From Acidobacteriota bacterium (lineage in GTDB: Bacteria > Acidobacteriota > Terriglobia > UBA7540), in the NCBI GenBank assembly GCA_003224635.1, contig QHZK01000242.1, positions 1 through 7,634 on the forward strand: a stretch of DNA of 7,634 nt. The letters are read 5' to 3'. Made by a program: the position numbers and the translations under genes. The notes beneath the pieces were generated by a model that saw only the letters and a program-made list of their open reading frames with translations, was not told the origin of the DNA and ran no database searches. Positions 1 through 6,472 of this stretch are shown piece by piece (the stretch's first letter is position 1; each line of letters opens with the position of its first letter).

Positions 1-1
1 C

Positions 2-979
2 GTCAACTCGACCAGCAACGCGCAGCAGGTCTCCATAACCAACGCCGGCAACACCCCGGTCGGGGTTTCAAGCGTTACAGCGACCGGCGACTTCGCCTTG
101 AACAGCAATTTTAGCTGCAACCTGCCGGCGATTCTTCAGGTGGGGCAAACTTGCAGCGTCAACGTCAACTTCACTCCTACAGCGACAGGGGTCCGAAATG
201 GCACGCTGTCCTTTAACGATGACGCCACGGGCAGCCCGCAGACCGTCGCCTTGACAGGCAACGGAGTCGCGGCCAGTCTGGCGATCGCGATCACGCCGCC
301 CAACATGGACTTTGGCCCCGTGATGGTCGGCTCCAGCTCCCTCAATCCATCCGCGATCGTCCGTAACATCGGCAACGGGCCAGTGTCGTTCTCAAATGTC
401 GTCGTCAGTGCTGGCGATTTTGGGTTGTTTCCCAACGGCTGCCAAGGCACTTTACAGCCTTCACAGGAGTGTAACGTCCCGGTGGTCTTTGCGCCCACGG
501 CGGCGGGTGCTCGTACGGGCAGCGTAACCTTTACGGATAACGCTCAGGGCAGCCCGCAAACCATGACACTGACCGGACAAGGCACAAGCTCGACTCCCGC
601 AGTTACTCTGTATCCTGCCCCGGGTATATTTGAAGCAGAGCTGGTCGGCACAACCAGTTACACCGTCCAGTCGTCTCTTTTCAACAACACGAAGGGGACC
701 CTCACGATCTCAAGCGTCGTGCCTAGCGGCGATTTTGCTCTCGCGTTCAATGGCTGCCCTTCGACTCTCGGGCCAGGCCAGAACTGCTACTACGATGTGA
801 CTTTCACTCCCAAGGCAGCAGGCGTTCGAATTGGAAAGGTTACGATCACTGACAGCGACCCGAGCAGTCCCCAGGTCCAGAGCCTGGCGGGTTTCGGTAT
901 AGCTCCAACTCAAGGCTTCTTTGTGTCTCCCACCGGGCTGTCTTTCCCCGACCAGGTCAGCAACAGTCCTTTGCATTGA
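2..979 (+). CDS. ASH/choice-of-anchor D repeat surface protein, N-terminal part (5'-partial, frameshifted at 3' end)
   Basis: The frame is open from base 2, so the gene enters from the left edge and its true start and any signal peptide lie outside the window. The product is a string of ~105-residue beta-sandwich repeats of the ASH/Hydin (choice-of-anchor D) type: one partial repeat (2-292), two complete ones (293-610, 611-922) and the start of a fourth. Diagnostic pieces recur: 'SITNAGNTPV', 'TATGDFAL', 'FTPTATGVR', 'GSPQTVALTGNG'. Each repeat has two Cys 10-12 residues apart. In bacteria such arrays are extracellular or cell-surface proteins, probably adhesive or structural; no catalytic motif is visible. 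The frame stops at 977-979 in mid-repeat, while the next ORF continues the same repeat in another frame, so this is the front part of the gene that follows. The family is clear; the biological role is not. Confidence 0.85.
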   Translation, partial: VNSTSNAQQVSITNAGNTPVGVSSVTATGDFALNSNFSCNLPAILQVGQTCSVNVNFTPTATGVRNGTLSFNDDATGSPQTVALTGNGVAASLAIAITPPNMDFGPVMVGSSSLNPSAIVRNIGNGPVSFSNVVVSAGDFGLFPNGCQGTLQPSQECNVPVVFAPTAAGARTGSVTFTDNAQGSPQTMTLTGQGTSSTPAVTLYPAPGIFEAELVGTTSYTVQSSLFNNTKGTLTISSVVPSGDFALAFNGCPSTLGPGQNCYYDVTFTPKAAGVRIGKVTITDSDPSSPQVQSLAGFGIAPTQGFFVSPTGLSFPDQVSNSPLH

Positions 980-984
980 ACAAT
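950..984 (+). other. Frameshift junction: apparent 16-nt deletion inside repeat 4
   Basis: Upstream, frame 2 reads GLSFPDQ (Gln codon 953-955). Downstream, frame 1 reads QQQSFALNNTG from 958. The next repeat has FPDQ, then TVSTTS (18 nt), then QQQYVSITNTG. Here only two bases (956-957) separate the two blocks, so 16 nt are missing relative to that repeat and the frame shifts. Short CAG copies around the junction (953, 958, 964) would suit a slippage deletion. A repeat-collapse assembly error is the main alternative. No slippery heptamer for programmed frameshifting is evident. Confidence 0.75.
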
Positions 985-3900
985 ACGGGAACTGTAGCGG
1001 TGACGGTCTCCAGCATCGTCGCCACTGGAGACTTCAGTCTGCCCAATGGCGCCTGTGGGACCGTATACCCCAACAACAATTGCGAGGTCAACGTCGCCTT
1101 CCGACCCACGGCGACGGGCACGCGCACGGGGACTGTCACCATTACGGACAGCGCCCCAGGGAGCCCCCATGTCGTGAGCCTGACCGGCCAGGGTGTGAGC
1201 GCGGAACGGACCATCGCCATAAGCTCGCTTGGCTTGGCGTTCCCCGATCAAACGGTCTCAACCACCAGCCAGCAGCAGTATGTCAGCATCACTAACACGG
1301 GCAATGTTCCCGTAACCATTTCGAACATCGTGGCGAGCGGCGACTTTTCTCTCGGCGGATATAACTACTGCATTGGGACCTTGCAACCGTCTGCTTCTTA
1401 CTACTATTCGTCCTGCTCTTTCGCAGTCACCTTCACGCCCACGGCGGCCGGCGCCCGCACGGGCGCCGTCACAATTACGGACAACGCCGTGGGCGGTCCC
1501 CACATAGTCAGTCTCTCCGGCAAGGGCTTGGCTGCGGTTCAATCTCTCGTGATCAACCCAACCGGCCTCGCGTTCTCCGACCAGGCGGTTGGGACGAGCA
1601 ATGCCCAAGGAGTGAGTATAACCAACACAGGGAATTCGTCCGTGTTCATCAAGGGCGAGACCGTTAGCGGCGCCGACTTCTCCGTCCTGAGCAATAACAA
1701 TTGCTCGAACCTGTTCCTGGGCTCTCAGCAAACCTGTTCGTTCTCTGTCAACTTCAGCCCCACCGTGACTGGCCCTCACACAGGAAGCGTCACCATCACC
1801 GATGCCGCCCCCGGCAGCCCCCAAACGGTCGCGCTGACTGGCAATGGGGTACCCGCGACTCGGTCGCTCACGGTTTCGCCTTCCAACCTGGCATTCGGCA
1901 AGGAGCAGGTGGGCCTCTTTTGTGCCTACTACTACTGCGAGGGAGCTAGCCAGGTGGTGAGTTTAACGAATTCAGGAACTGTGCCAATAACGGTTCCAAA
2001 CCTATCAGTCACTCCCGGTTTCTTCCTTTTCACCGGCTGTGGACAAATCGCACCACGGAGCTCGTGCTACCTCCCCATCTACTTTGCACCGACAGCAACG
2101 GGCTCTGCGGCGGGCGCCTTGACGATCACCGATAGCGCCCCCGGAAGCCCGCACACGGTTGCTCTGTCTGGCACCGGCATCAGCACCAATCAAATCATTT
2201 CCGTGTCGCAAATCAGCGTGGCCTTTGGCACGCAGACCGTGGGCCTTACCAGCGCGCCCATTGCTGTGTACTACGTGAACCAGGGTAATCCCAGTGTCTC
2301 CTTCGTGACCATTTATAGCGTCGTGGCGAGCGGAGACTTTGCCCAGACCAACAACTGCGCCAACTTTTCGCTCGGTGGGACGAGCTGCGCGATCCTCATT
2401 ACCTTCACACCTGCGGCGACCGGTGGGCGCTCCGGCACGGTCACTATCACAGACAGTGCCAGCGGCAGCCCGCGCATGATCACTTTGAGCGGAACCGGGG
2501 CGCTGCCCGCATTTAGTGCGGCGCCCGCCAGTCTGTCCTTCGGCAGCCAGGTCGTGGGAGTGGCCAGCGCAGCCCAAACCGTGACGGTTACCAACACTGG
2601 GGCGGGAGTCTTGGTGATTTCAAGCCTGATGGCGAGTGGCGATTTCGGCCAGACTAATAACTGTCCGACCGGCCTCGCGCCGGGCGCCAGTTGCACCGTC
2701 AGTGTAACCTTCACTCCATCAACGGGGGGTAGCAGAACGGGCGCGGTCACGTTCACGGACAACGCGCCTGGGAGCCCTCAGGTCATCACGCTCAGCGGCT
2801 CAGGAGGCGCTGAGGCGGGGGCAGGTTTCTCTACGACGAGCGTGCTGTTCGGGAACCAAGATGTGGGCACAACGTCTGCGTCGCAGACCGTGGCGCTGAC
2901 GAACACGGGAAACGCCGCACTGGCCGTTACCGCGGTCGCGCTAGCCGGAAACAATCCGGGAGACTTTGCCAAGAGCGGCGACACGTGTTCGGGCGCCAAC
3001 TTGGCGCCAACCAACTCTTGCACCGTGGCTGTGACGTTCACCCCAACCGCGGCGGGGAGTCGAAACGCGGTGCTTAGATTCACCGATAACGCCCTCAGCA
3101 GCCCGCAACTAGTGATCCTAAACGGAGCTGGCGCGGCGCCGGCTGCAAGCTTATCGTCGACAAGCCTGACTTTCGGCGCCCAGTTTGACACCACTGCGAG
3201 CGCCGCGCAGACAGTGACGCTGACGAACGCGGGCAACGCGGCGCTGAGTATCACGGGCCTCACAATCGGCGGAGCTAACGGTGGAGATTTTGCCTTGGCA
3301 ACAACCGGGACGACTTGCACCACCAGCAGCCCTCTGAACGCGGGGACGAGCTGCACAATCAGTGTGACTTTCACACCCACGGCAGCGGGGACGCGTACTG
3401 GCGTCCTCACGATTGCCGGTAAAGCTCCCGCAAACCCGGTGTCGGTTGCGCTGTCAGGGACCGGGACGGATTTCACAGTTGCGCCAGCGTCCGGTTCCCA
3501 CACCACCGCCACGGTAGCGGCAGGCCAGTCCGCGACTTATACCCTGGCCTTCCGTGGCACTCAAGGCTTCACTGGAACGGTTGCACTCGCGTGTACCGAT
3601 ACAACCGAGTCCTCAAACTGTACCGACAGCCCGGCGTCCCTAACACTCAACGGTACGACCGCGGTGAATGCCACGGTAACTGTCACCACCACCGCGCGGT
3701 CGATGGTGGTGCCAGGAAACCGGCTTCGTCTGCCGCGGGTGGGGACACCGCTAGTACACATGTCCCCGCTGCTCCTCTGGCTGTTGCTCGCCCTTGCGCT
3801 GGCATTGGCTGGAGTGGCTTGGACTGTCCGCCTAGGGGCGGGCTCTCCGCCCGCGCGCCCGCCTACGGTGACTCGACATGTCTGGCGTTCAGGACCCGTC

Positions 3901-4110
3901 GGACACGTACCCTGGCGGCTGGGGTCTGTGGCGGCGCTGCTGTTGTTGTTACTCGGTGTTGCGTTGTCTACGCCCGCCTGCGGCGGGGGCGGAGCGGTAA
4001 GCCATGCAGGCACGCCCGCGGGCACTTACACGTTGACTGTCACTGCCACGGCGACGTCCGGGACAGCCAGCCTAACCCATAAGACGACGCTCACGCTGAC
4101 AGTCCAATAA
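976..4110 (+). CDS. ASH/choice-of-anchor D repeat surface protein, C-terminal part with split Ig-like tail
   Basis: This 1044-residue frame continues the repeat interrupted at 979. Homology to the repeat consensus already begins at 958 (QQQSFALNNTG), upstream of the first possible start (TTG 976), which has no Shine-Dalgarno and lies inside a domain; an independent start is therefore unlikely. It finishes repeat 4 (residues 1-82) and carries seven more (83-193, 194-300, 301-410, 411-515, 516-618, 619-725, 726-832). A different Ig-like domain follows (833 to ~906, resuming 1012-1044: 'TPAGTYTLTVTA' to a final 'TLTLTVQ'). Between the halves lie two hydrophobic stretches (929-951 and 984-1002) and 'ACGGGG'. 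Repeats 5 and 7 carry Tyr-rich insertions (SYYYSS; CAYYYC). It is presumably exported and attached to the cell surface; the ligand is unknown. If the frameshift is real, the locus is a pseudogene or expresses only the front piece. Confidence 0.85.
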   Translation: MNNTGTVAVTVSSIVATGDFSLPNGACGTVYPNNNCEVNVAFRPTATGTRTGTVTITDSAPGSPHVVSLTGQGVSAERTIAISSLGLAFPDQTVSTTSQQQYVSITNTGNVPVTISNIVASGDFSLGGYNYCIGTLQPSASYYYSSCSFAVTFTPTAAGARTGAVTITDNAVGGPHIVSLSGKGLAAVQSLVINPTGLAFSDQAVGTSNAQGVSITNTGNSSVFIKGETVSGADFSVLSNNNCSNLFLGSQQTCSFSVNFSPTVTGPHTGSVTITDAAPGSPQTVALTGNGVPATRSLTVSPSNLAFGKEQVGLFCAYYYCEGASQVVSLTNSGTVPITVPNLSVTPGFFLFTGCGQIAPRSSCYLPIYFAPTATGSAAGALTITDSAPGSPHTVALSGTGISTNQIISVSQISVAFGTQTVGLTSAPIAVYYVNQGNPSVSFVTIYSVVASGDFAQTNNCANFSLGGTSCAILITFTPAATGGRSGTVTITDSASGSPRMITLSGTGALPAFSAAPASLSFGSQVVGVASAAQTVTVTNTGAGVLVISSLMASGDFGQTNNCPTGLAPGASCTVSVTFTPSTGGSRTGAVTFTDNAPGSPQVITLSGSGGAEAGAGFSTTSVLFGNQDVGTTSASQTVALTNTGNAALAVTAVALAGNNPGDFAKSGDTCSGANLAPTNSCTVAVTFTPTAAGSRNAVLRFTDNALSSPQLVILNGAGAAPAASLSSTSLTFGAQFDTTASAAQTVTLTNAGNAALSITGLTIGGANGGDFALATTGTTCTTSSPLNAGTSCTISVTFTPTAAGTRTGVLTIAGKAPANPVSVALSGTGTDFTVAPASGSHTTATVAAGQSATYTLAFRGTQGFTGTVALACTDTTESSNCTDSPASLTLNGTTAVNATVTVTTTARSMVVPGNRLRLPRVGTPLVHMSPLLLWLLLALALALAGVAWTVRLGAGSPPARPPTVTRHVWRSGPVGHVPWRLGSVAALLLLLLGVALSTPACGGGGAVSHAGTPAGTYTLTVTATATSGTASLTHKTTLTLTVQ
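3694..4008 (+). other. Two-hydrophobic-segment insert inside the terminal Ig-like domain
   Basis: Residues ~907-1011 interrupt a beta-sandwich domain between strand 'VTVTTTA' and strand 'TPAGTYTLTVTA', which adjoin directly in uninterrupted relatives as I recall the family. The insert starts with a basic, Pro-containing stretch. It then has a 23-residue hydrophobic helix (nt 3760-3828), a ~32-residue Arg/Pro-rich linker, a second Leu-rich segment (nt 3925-3981) and CGGGG. The second segment resembles a lipoprotein signal (run of Leu, then Ala-Cys-Gly), but the -3 and -2 residues (Thr-Pro) do not fit a lipobox well. It could be a membrane hairpin anchoring or retaining the protein. The boundaries are approximate. 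Confidence 0.6.
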
Positions 4111-4217
4111 CGCTGGCAATCGGCTGGAGGGCTGGCTAAGAGTCTGTCGACCGCGTTCCGAACTGGGTTGACACCGTTACGGGGCCGGGCTACCGAGTAA
4201 GTGGACTGGCGGAGCCT

Positions 4218-4530
4218 ACGGTAGACCTCGCGCAAGCTTTCCAGCACGAATTGGCACTCCTGGGGAAAGTTCGGTGTCACCTGTACAAAACGACGCCGAG
4301 CATGAGCGTTACAGTTTCCCCAGAGAATTTCCAACTTCTGCTCGAGCTTCGGCACGTTGCGTGACAAGGCAATCCGACATTTGAATGGGCGGCGAGAGTC
4401 CCTGGGCTCGCTCGACGAACACCCGGGCGAGGTTCTCCCCCGCATGATTCCGCCCGGTGAAGAACAGCGCCATCCGCTGCCCCTGCCGCGTCGTCGACAC
4501 GATGCCGGAGGTGAACAGTCCCGTCCGTTC
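4218..4530 (-). mobile_element. IS66-family transposase remnant (internal fragment, frameshifted pseudogene)
   Basis: Read on the minus strand from 4530, the frame gives ERTGLFTSGIVSTT, then ALFFTGRNHAGENLA and LSPPIQMSD. After one extra base near 4371-4372 it continues in another frame as ALSRNVPK, GNCNAHARRRFV, FPQECQFVLESLREVYR, ending about 4218. These motifs match, from memory, the central DDE-domain region of IS66-type transposases (HAGENL; PPIQMCDALSRN; AHxRRxFV; FPEECxxVLExLxxVY). The N-terminal third, the C-terminal catalytic Glu region and the accessory ORFs are absent, so it is non-functional. The leftover 4111-4217 has no recognisable coding content; it may include residual IS end sequence, but I could not identify an inverted repeat. 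It lies between the 3' ends of two convergent genes, where insertions are tolerated. Confidence 0.8.
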
Positions 4531-5442
4531 CTAAGACCCTTCCTTCCCGAACACACGCTGCCGAGCCGTATCGCAAATGGTGACGACCGCTGGATTTCTA
4601 ATCTTCCGTTCTACCGAGATGGCATAGAACTGTGCCCGCACTTCATTGACTTGGCCAATGCGTTCAAGCCCGTATCGACGCCGCATTACGCCGTCAAGGA
4701 CCATAGGAACGGCGGAAACGCCGTGTCCGGCTTCAGCGAAAGTCAGCAGCAGCGAGAAGTCGTCAAACTCTCCCACCACTACCGGCCGAATGCGCTCAGC
4801 CTCAAACCATTCATCTAATTTTCGCCGGACCGCCGTGTGGTCAGTCGGCAACAGCAAAGGAACCCGATCGAGAGAGCGAGGGAAACCTCGACGCCGGGCG
4901 GCGCCAACCTTTGACTTTCGGTAAAAGCCGATACCGCACTCGCCGAGCAAATGATTAAACGCGTGTACCTTGACCGCCGCACCCATGGGGGCGTCCGCCA
5001 GCACCACGTCCAGTTCATTCACGGCTAGTTCCGCCAGCAGCTTGTCGGGGCGGTCCTCGCGACATACGACGCGCACCTGGTCGGCCACACGAAGCGCCGG
5101 CGCGATCAGCCGGTAGGCGATCACTTTTGGCAGGACGTCAGCGACACCAATCTGTACCCGGAGCGGACGCCCCGTAGGGCGATCCTGGAGCGTGTCCATC
5201 ATCTCCCGGCCCAGGCCGAAGATCTCCTCGGCGTACCGGAAGGCCACGCGCCCTGCTTCGGTGAGCACCAGCCTTCGACCCGAGCGAACGAAAAGCTTCT
5301 CGCCCAGCGTATCTTCCAGGTGGCTGACCTGTGCGCTGATAGTTGGGGGAGCCAGCAGCAGCTCCTTCGAAGCATTGGCGATGCTCCCGCTCCGGGCTAC
5401 CTTCCAGAAGTACAAAAGGTGGTGGTAGTTGAGCCATTCCAT
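4531..5442 (-). CDS. nhaR-like: LysR-family transcriptional regulator, NhaR-like
   Basis: This 303-residue protein is the normal length for a LysR regulator. Residues 3-64 form the winged helix-turn-helix (YHHLLYFWKVAR, then SIANASKELLLAPPTIS as the HTH core, and LGEKLFVRSGRRLVLTEAG as the wing). Residues ~90-295 form the periplasmic-binding-protein-like effector domain (RPLRVQIGVADVLPK, ELDVVLADAP, NHLLGECGIGF, AGHGVSAVP). The opening MEWLNYHHLLYFW and the ending FYAISVERKIRNPAVV are typical of the NhaR subgroup, whose E. coli member activates the Na+/H+ antiporter gene nhaA in response to sodium; no antiporter gene is in this window. The ATG at 5442 matches the family start exactly, although no Shine-Dalgarno precedes it. 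The last residues (GKEGS) and the stop adjoin the IS66 remnant in the same frame, so the extreme C-terminus may be altered. The product is a cytoplasmic DNA-binding protein. Its target may be its own promoter and the divergent gene at 5602. Confidence 0.9.
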   Translation of the reverse strand: MEWLNYHHLLYFWKVARSGSIANASKELLLAPPTISAQVSHLEDTLGEKLFVRSGRRLVLTEAGRVAFRYAEEIFGLGREMMDTLQDRPTGRPLRVQIGVADVLPKVIAYRLIAPALRVADQVRVVCREDRPDKLLAELAVNELDVVLADAPMGAAVKVHAFNHLLGECGIGFYRKSKVGAARRRGFPRSLDRVPLLLPTDHTAVRRKLDEWFEAERIRPVVVGEFDDFSLLLTFAEAGHGVSAVPMVLDGVMRRRYGLERIGQVNEVRAQFYAISVERKIRNPAVVTICDTARQRVFGKEGS

Positions 5443-5451
5443 GGGGCTTCG

Positions 5452-5480
5452 ATTATAGTTAGTAAAACCCTACCGGTCAC
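5452..5480 (-). promoter_or_regulatory. Probable sigma70-type promoter of the LysR gene, near-leaderless
   Basis: On the minus strand a perfect -10 box TATAAT lies at 5457-5452. It is preceded by a 17-bp spacer and a 4/6 match to the -35 box (GTGACC, 5480-5475). Only nine bases separate the -10 from the ATG, so transcription would start about 3 nt before the start codon. That fits the missing Shine-Dalgarno (CGAAGCCCC precedes ATG). Confidence 0.55.
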
Positions 5481-5537
5481 CATCAAATTTTCTACTTTTC
5501 CAAATGAGGACTGCACGCATCAATAGTTGTGTAAGCA

Positions 5538-5576
5538 GGGTGAAGCGACCCAAAAAGTCGCGGGGTTGCGAGCCCG
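5538..5576 (+). promoter_or_regulatory. Structured 5' leader with competing hairpins upstream of the coiled-coil gene
   Basis: Three stems can form in the leader. GGGT (5538-5541) pairs with ACCC (5548-5551). GCGAC (5545-5549) pairs with GTCGC (5557-5561) around a CCAAAAA loop. CGGG (5561-5564) pairs with CCCG (5573-5576). The first two are mutually exclusive, although GGGT/ACCC plus loop GCG with downstream CGC (5559-5561) could form an H-type pseudoknot across an A-rich linker. The structures end about 10 nt before the Shine-Dalgarno. This could be a small riboswitch-like element, an RNA-stability hairpin, or chance in GC-rich DNA; no known class was recognised. Confidence 0.3.
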
Positions 5577-5587
5577 ACAAACAACAA

Positions 5588-5592
5588 AGGAG
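5588..5592 (+). promoter_or_regulatory. Shine-Dalgarno AGGAG deciding the start at 5602
   Basis: AGGAG sits 3 nt before ATG 5596 but 9 nt before ATG 5602. Normal spacing favours the second ATG, two codons downstream of the first. Confidence 0.6.
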
Positions 5593-5601
5593 AAGATGAA
5601 C

Positions 5602-6186
5602 ATGGGCGTAAACGTGATTCGAAAGATCGGCTATACGGTACTCCCGGCGGTGCTTCTGGCCGGGTCCGTCTTTGCAGCCTCACCGGCGAGGCAGTCGAGC
5701 GCAATTACTGCCGATGCGCTGACTTGGGGCTTTCAGAAGGAAGCTTCCGGCTTGCTCGGAGAGGTGCAGGTGTTGTCCGGAAAGCTGCGCCTGGAGGCTG
5801 ACAAGTTGGAGTCGTTCCCGCGCTCCAAGCTGAGCTGGGAAAGTCATGCCAATCAACTAAACCTGGTTCGGGAGCAAATCAACCAGATCGGAGATCGGCT
5901 CGAACGCCTGCAGGAGATCCGTCACGTGACATCTCCCTGGCAGCGGCAAGTCATAGATCGAGTTGTTCCCGTGGCGGTCGAGTTGGCGGCGCGGACTGAA
6001 GCCGCCATCGGGCACCTTAACGAAAACAAAGGCCACCTGTTTGCTCCGGTCTATGTCGATCATCTCACGACGCTCTCGGACCAGGCGGGCGAGATGAAGG
6101 AATCCGTGAACACTTTCTTGGAATTCGCTGAGACCCAGCAGAAACTCGATCAGCTCCAGGAGAAAATCAGGGACCTGCAGTCTTAA
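5602..6186 (+). CDS. Secreted, coiled-coil hypothetical protein
   Basis: This 194-residue protein is not assigned to a named family. Residues 1-26 look like a Sec signal peptide: basic start (VIRKIG), hydrophobic core (VLPAVLLAGSVF), and probable cleavage after AA near residue 26. The mature part is almost wholly helical. There are amphipathic heptad-like runs at ~45-70, 84-106 (QLNLVREQINQIGDRLERL), 120-140 and 157-193 (FLEFAETQQKLDQLQEKIR), and no Cys. This suggests a periplasmic helical bundle or coiled-coil protein, perhaps a binding or scaffold component. It is transcribed divergently from the LysR regulator across a ~160-bp gap, the classical layout for a LysR target. An ATG at 5596 is the alternative start and would add two residues. 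Confidence 0.8.
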   Translation: MGVNVIRKIGYTVLPAVLLAGSVFAASPARQSSAITADALTWGFQKEASGLLGEVQVLSGKLRLEADKLESFPRSKLSWESHANQLNLVREQINQIGDRLERLQEIRHVTSPWQRQVIDRVVPVAVELAARTEAAIGHLNENKGHLFAPVYVDHLTTLSDQAGEMKESVNTFLEFAETQQKLDQLQEKIRDLQS

Positions 6187-6197
6187 GCATCAGGATT

Positions 6198-6217
6198 GCC
6201 GGCCGTGACTGGCTGGC
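6198..6217 (+). other. Hairpin just after the coiled-coil gene
   Basis: GCCGGCC (6198-6204) pairs with GGCTGGC (6211-6217) through 7 bp including one G-U, with loop GTGACT, starting 12 nt after the stop codon. No T-tract follows, so it is not a standard intrinsic terminator. It may protect the mRNA 3' end or belong to the structured region that follows. Confidence 0.4.
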
Positions 6218-6221
6218 ATGC

Positions 6222-6372
6222 GGGGAACCGCGCTTCCGTGAGGCCACTCAGGTGGTGAGAGCGGGCCAGCGCTCCCACGAGGGAGGGAAGGGGGTACTAG
6301 CTGCCTGTTCGCAAGTGGAAAGTCGCGGTTCCCCCCTTAAACCCGAGCAACCCGGCCGCTTGGGGTAGCGGC
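6222..6372 (+). ncRNA. Candidate structured RNA in the 6187-6472 intergenic region
   Basis: GGGGAACCGCG (6222-6232) is perfectly complementary to CGCGGTTCCCC (6324-6334), and TTCC (6234-6237) with GGAA (6317-6320) extends the stem to 15 bp past a small internal loop. The enclosed ~80 nt can form CCAC-TCAG-GTGG (6244-6255) and either GAGCG/CGCTC (6259-6274) or CTCCC/GGGAG (6272-6285), which exclude each other. A separate perfect 6-bp hairpin, GCCGCT/AGCGGC with loop TGGGGT, follows at 6355-6372. The closed multibranch shape and competing inner hairpins suggest a ncRNA or cis-regulatory leader for the zinc-ribbon/receiver genes. I do not recognise it as tmRNA, 6S, SRP, RNase P, cobalamin or c-di-GMP RNA. 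A short palindromic mobile element is an alternative. The rest of the gap up to 6472 shows no other coding signal. The strand is assigned by the flanking genes only. Confidence 0.35.
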
Positions 6373-6472
6373 AAGGGAGCCAAATCGTCGATCGCTGGGG
6401 ACCGGACAATAAACAAAAGGGAAGCTGTTCATCGCGACAGTGAACCCGCTACAAGGATTGGGGAGGCGACTC

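Larger units (their letters stand above)
2..3471 (+). repeat. Eleven tandem ~315-bp coding repeats (ASH domains)
   Basis: Repeat boundaries judged from protein alignment by eye: 2-292 (partial), 293-610, 611-922, 923-1221, 1222-1554, 1555-1875, 1876-2205, 2206-2520, 2521-2829, 2830-3150, 3151-3471. The consensus runs: hydrophobic 'LxFGxQxVG' start, 'QxVxITNTGN', 'xSGDF', Cys, ~9-14 residues, Cys, 'VxFTPTAxGxRxGxVTITDxAxGSPxxVxLxGxG'. The repeats are clearly diverged from each other at both protein and DNA level, so the array is old rather than freshly amplified. Confidence 0.85.

Noticed and set aside
1258..1824. 188-codon minus-strand frame
   Set aside because: It is antisense to two well-formed ASH repeats and resembles no protein family.
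2..3471. Tandem repeats considered as a CRISPR array or recent satellite
   Set aside because: They are coding, ~315 bp long, strongly diverged and in register with protein domains.
2778..3512. 244-codon minus-strand frame opposite the repeat array
   Set aside because: It is low-complexity Val/Ala/Pro-rich, antisense to clear repeat domains, and recurs in the same way opposite other repeats; it is a codon-bias shadow.
3591..4082. 163-codon plus-strand frame overlapping the C-terminal domain
   Set aside because: The overlapping frame encodes recognisable Ig-like strands and membrane segments; this one has arbitrary composition.
4026..4556. 176-codon minus-strand ORF as an intact gene
   Set aside because: Only its middle matches IS66 transposase and the correct frame changes near 4371; the ends are out-of-frame or antisense sequence.
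4357..4818. 153-codon plus-strand frame
   Set aside because: It is antisense to the IS66 remnant and the LysR gene, with no family resemblance.
5527..5601. TTG 5527 as start of the coiled-coil protein
   Set aside because: It would put 25 polar residues before the signal peptide and ignores the AGGAG next to the ATGs at 5596/5602.
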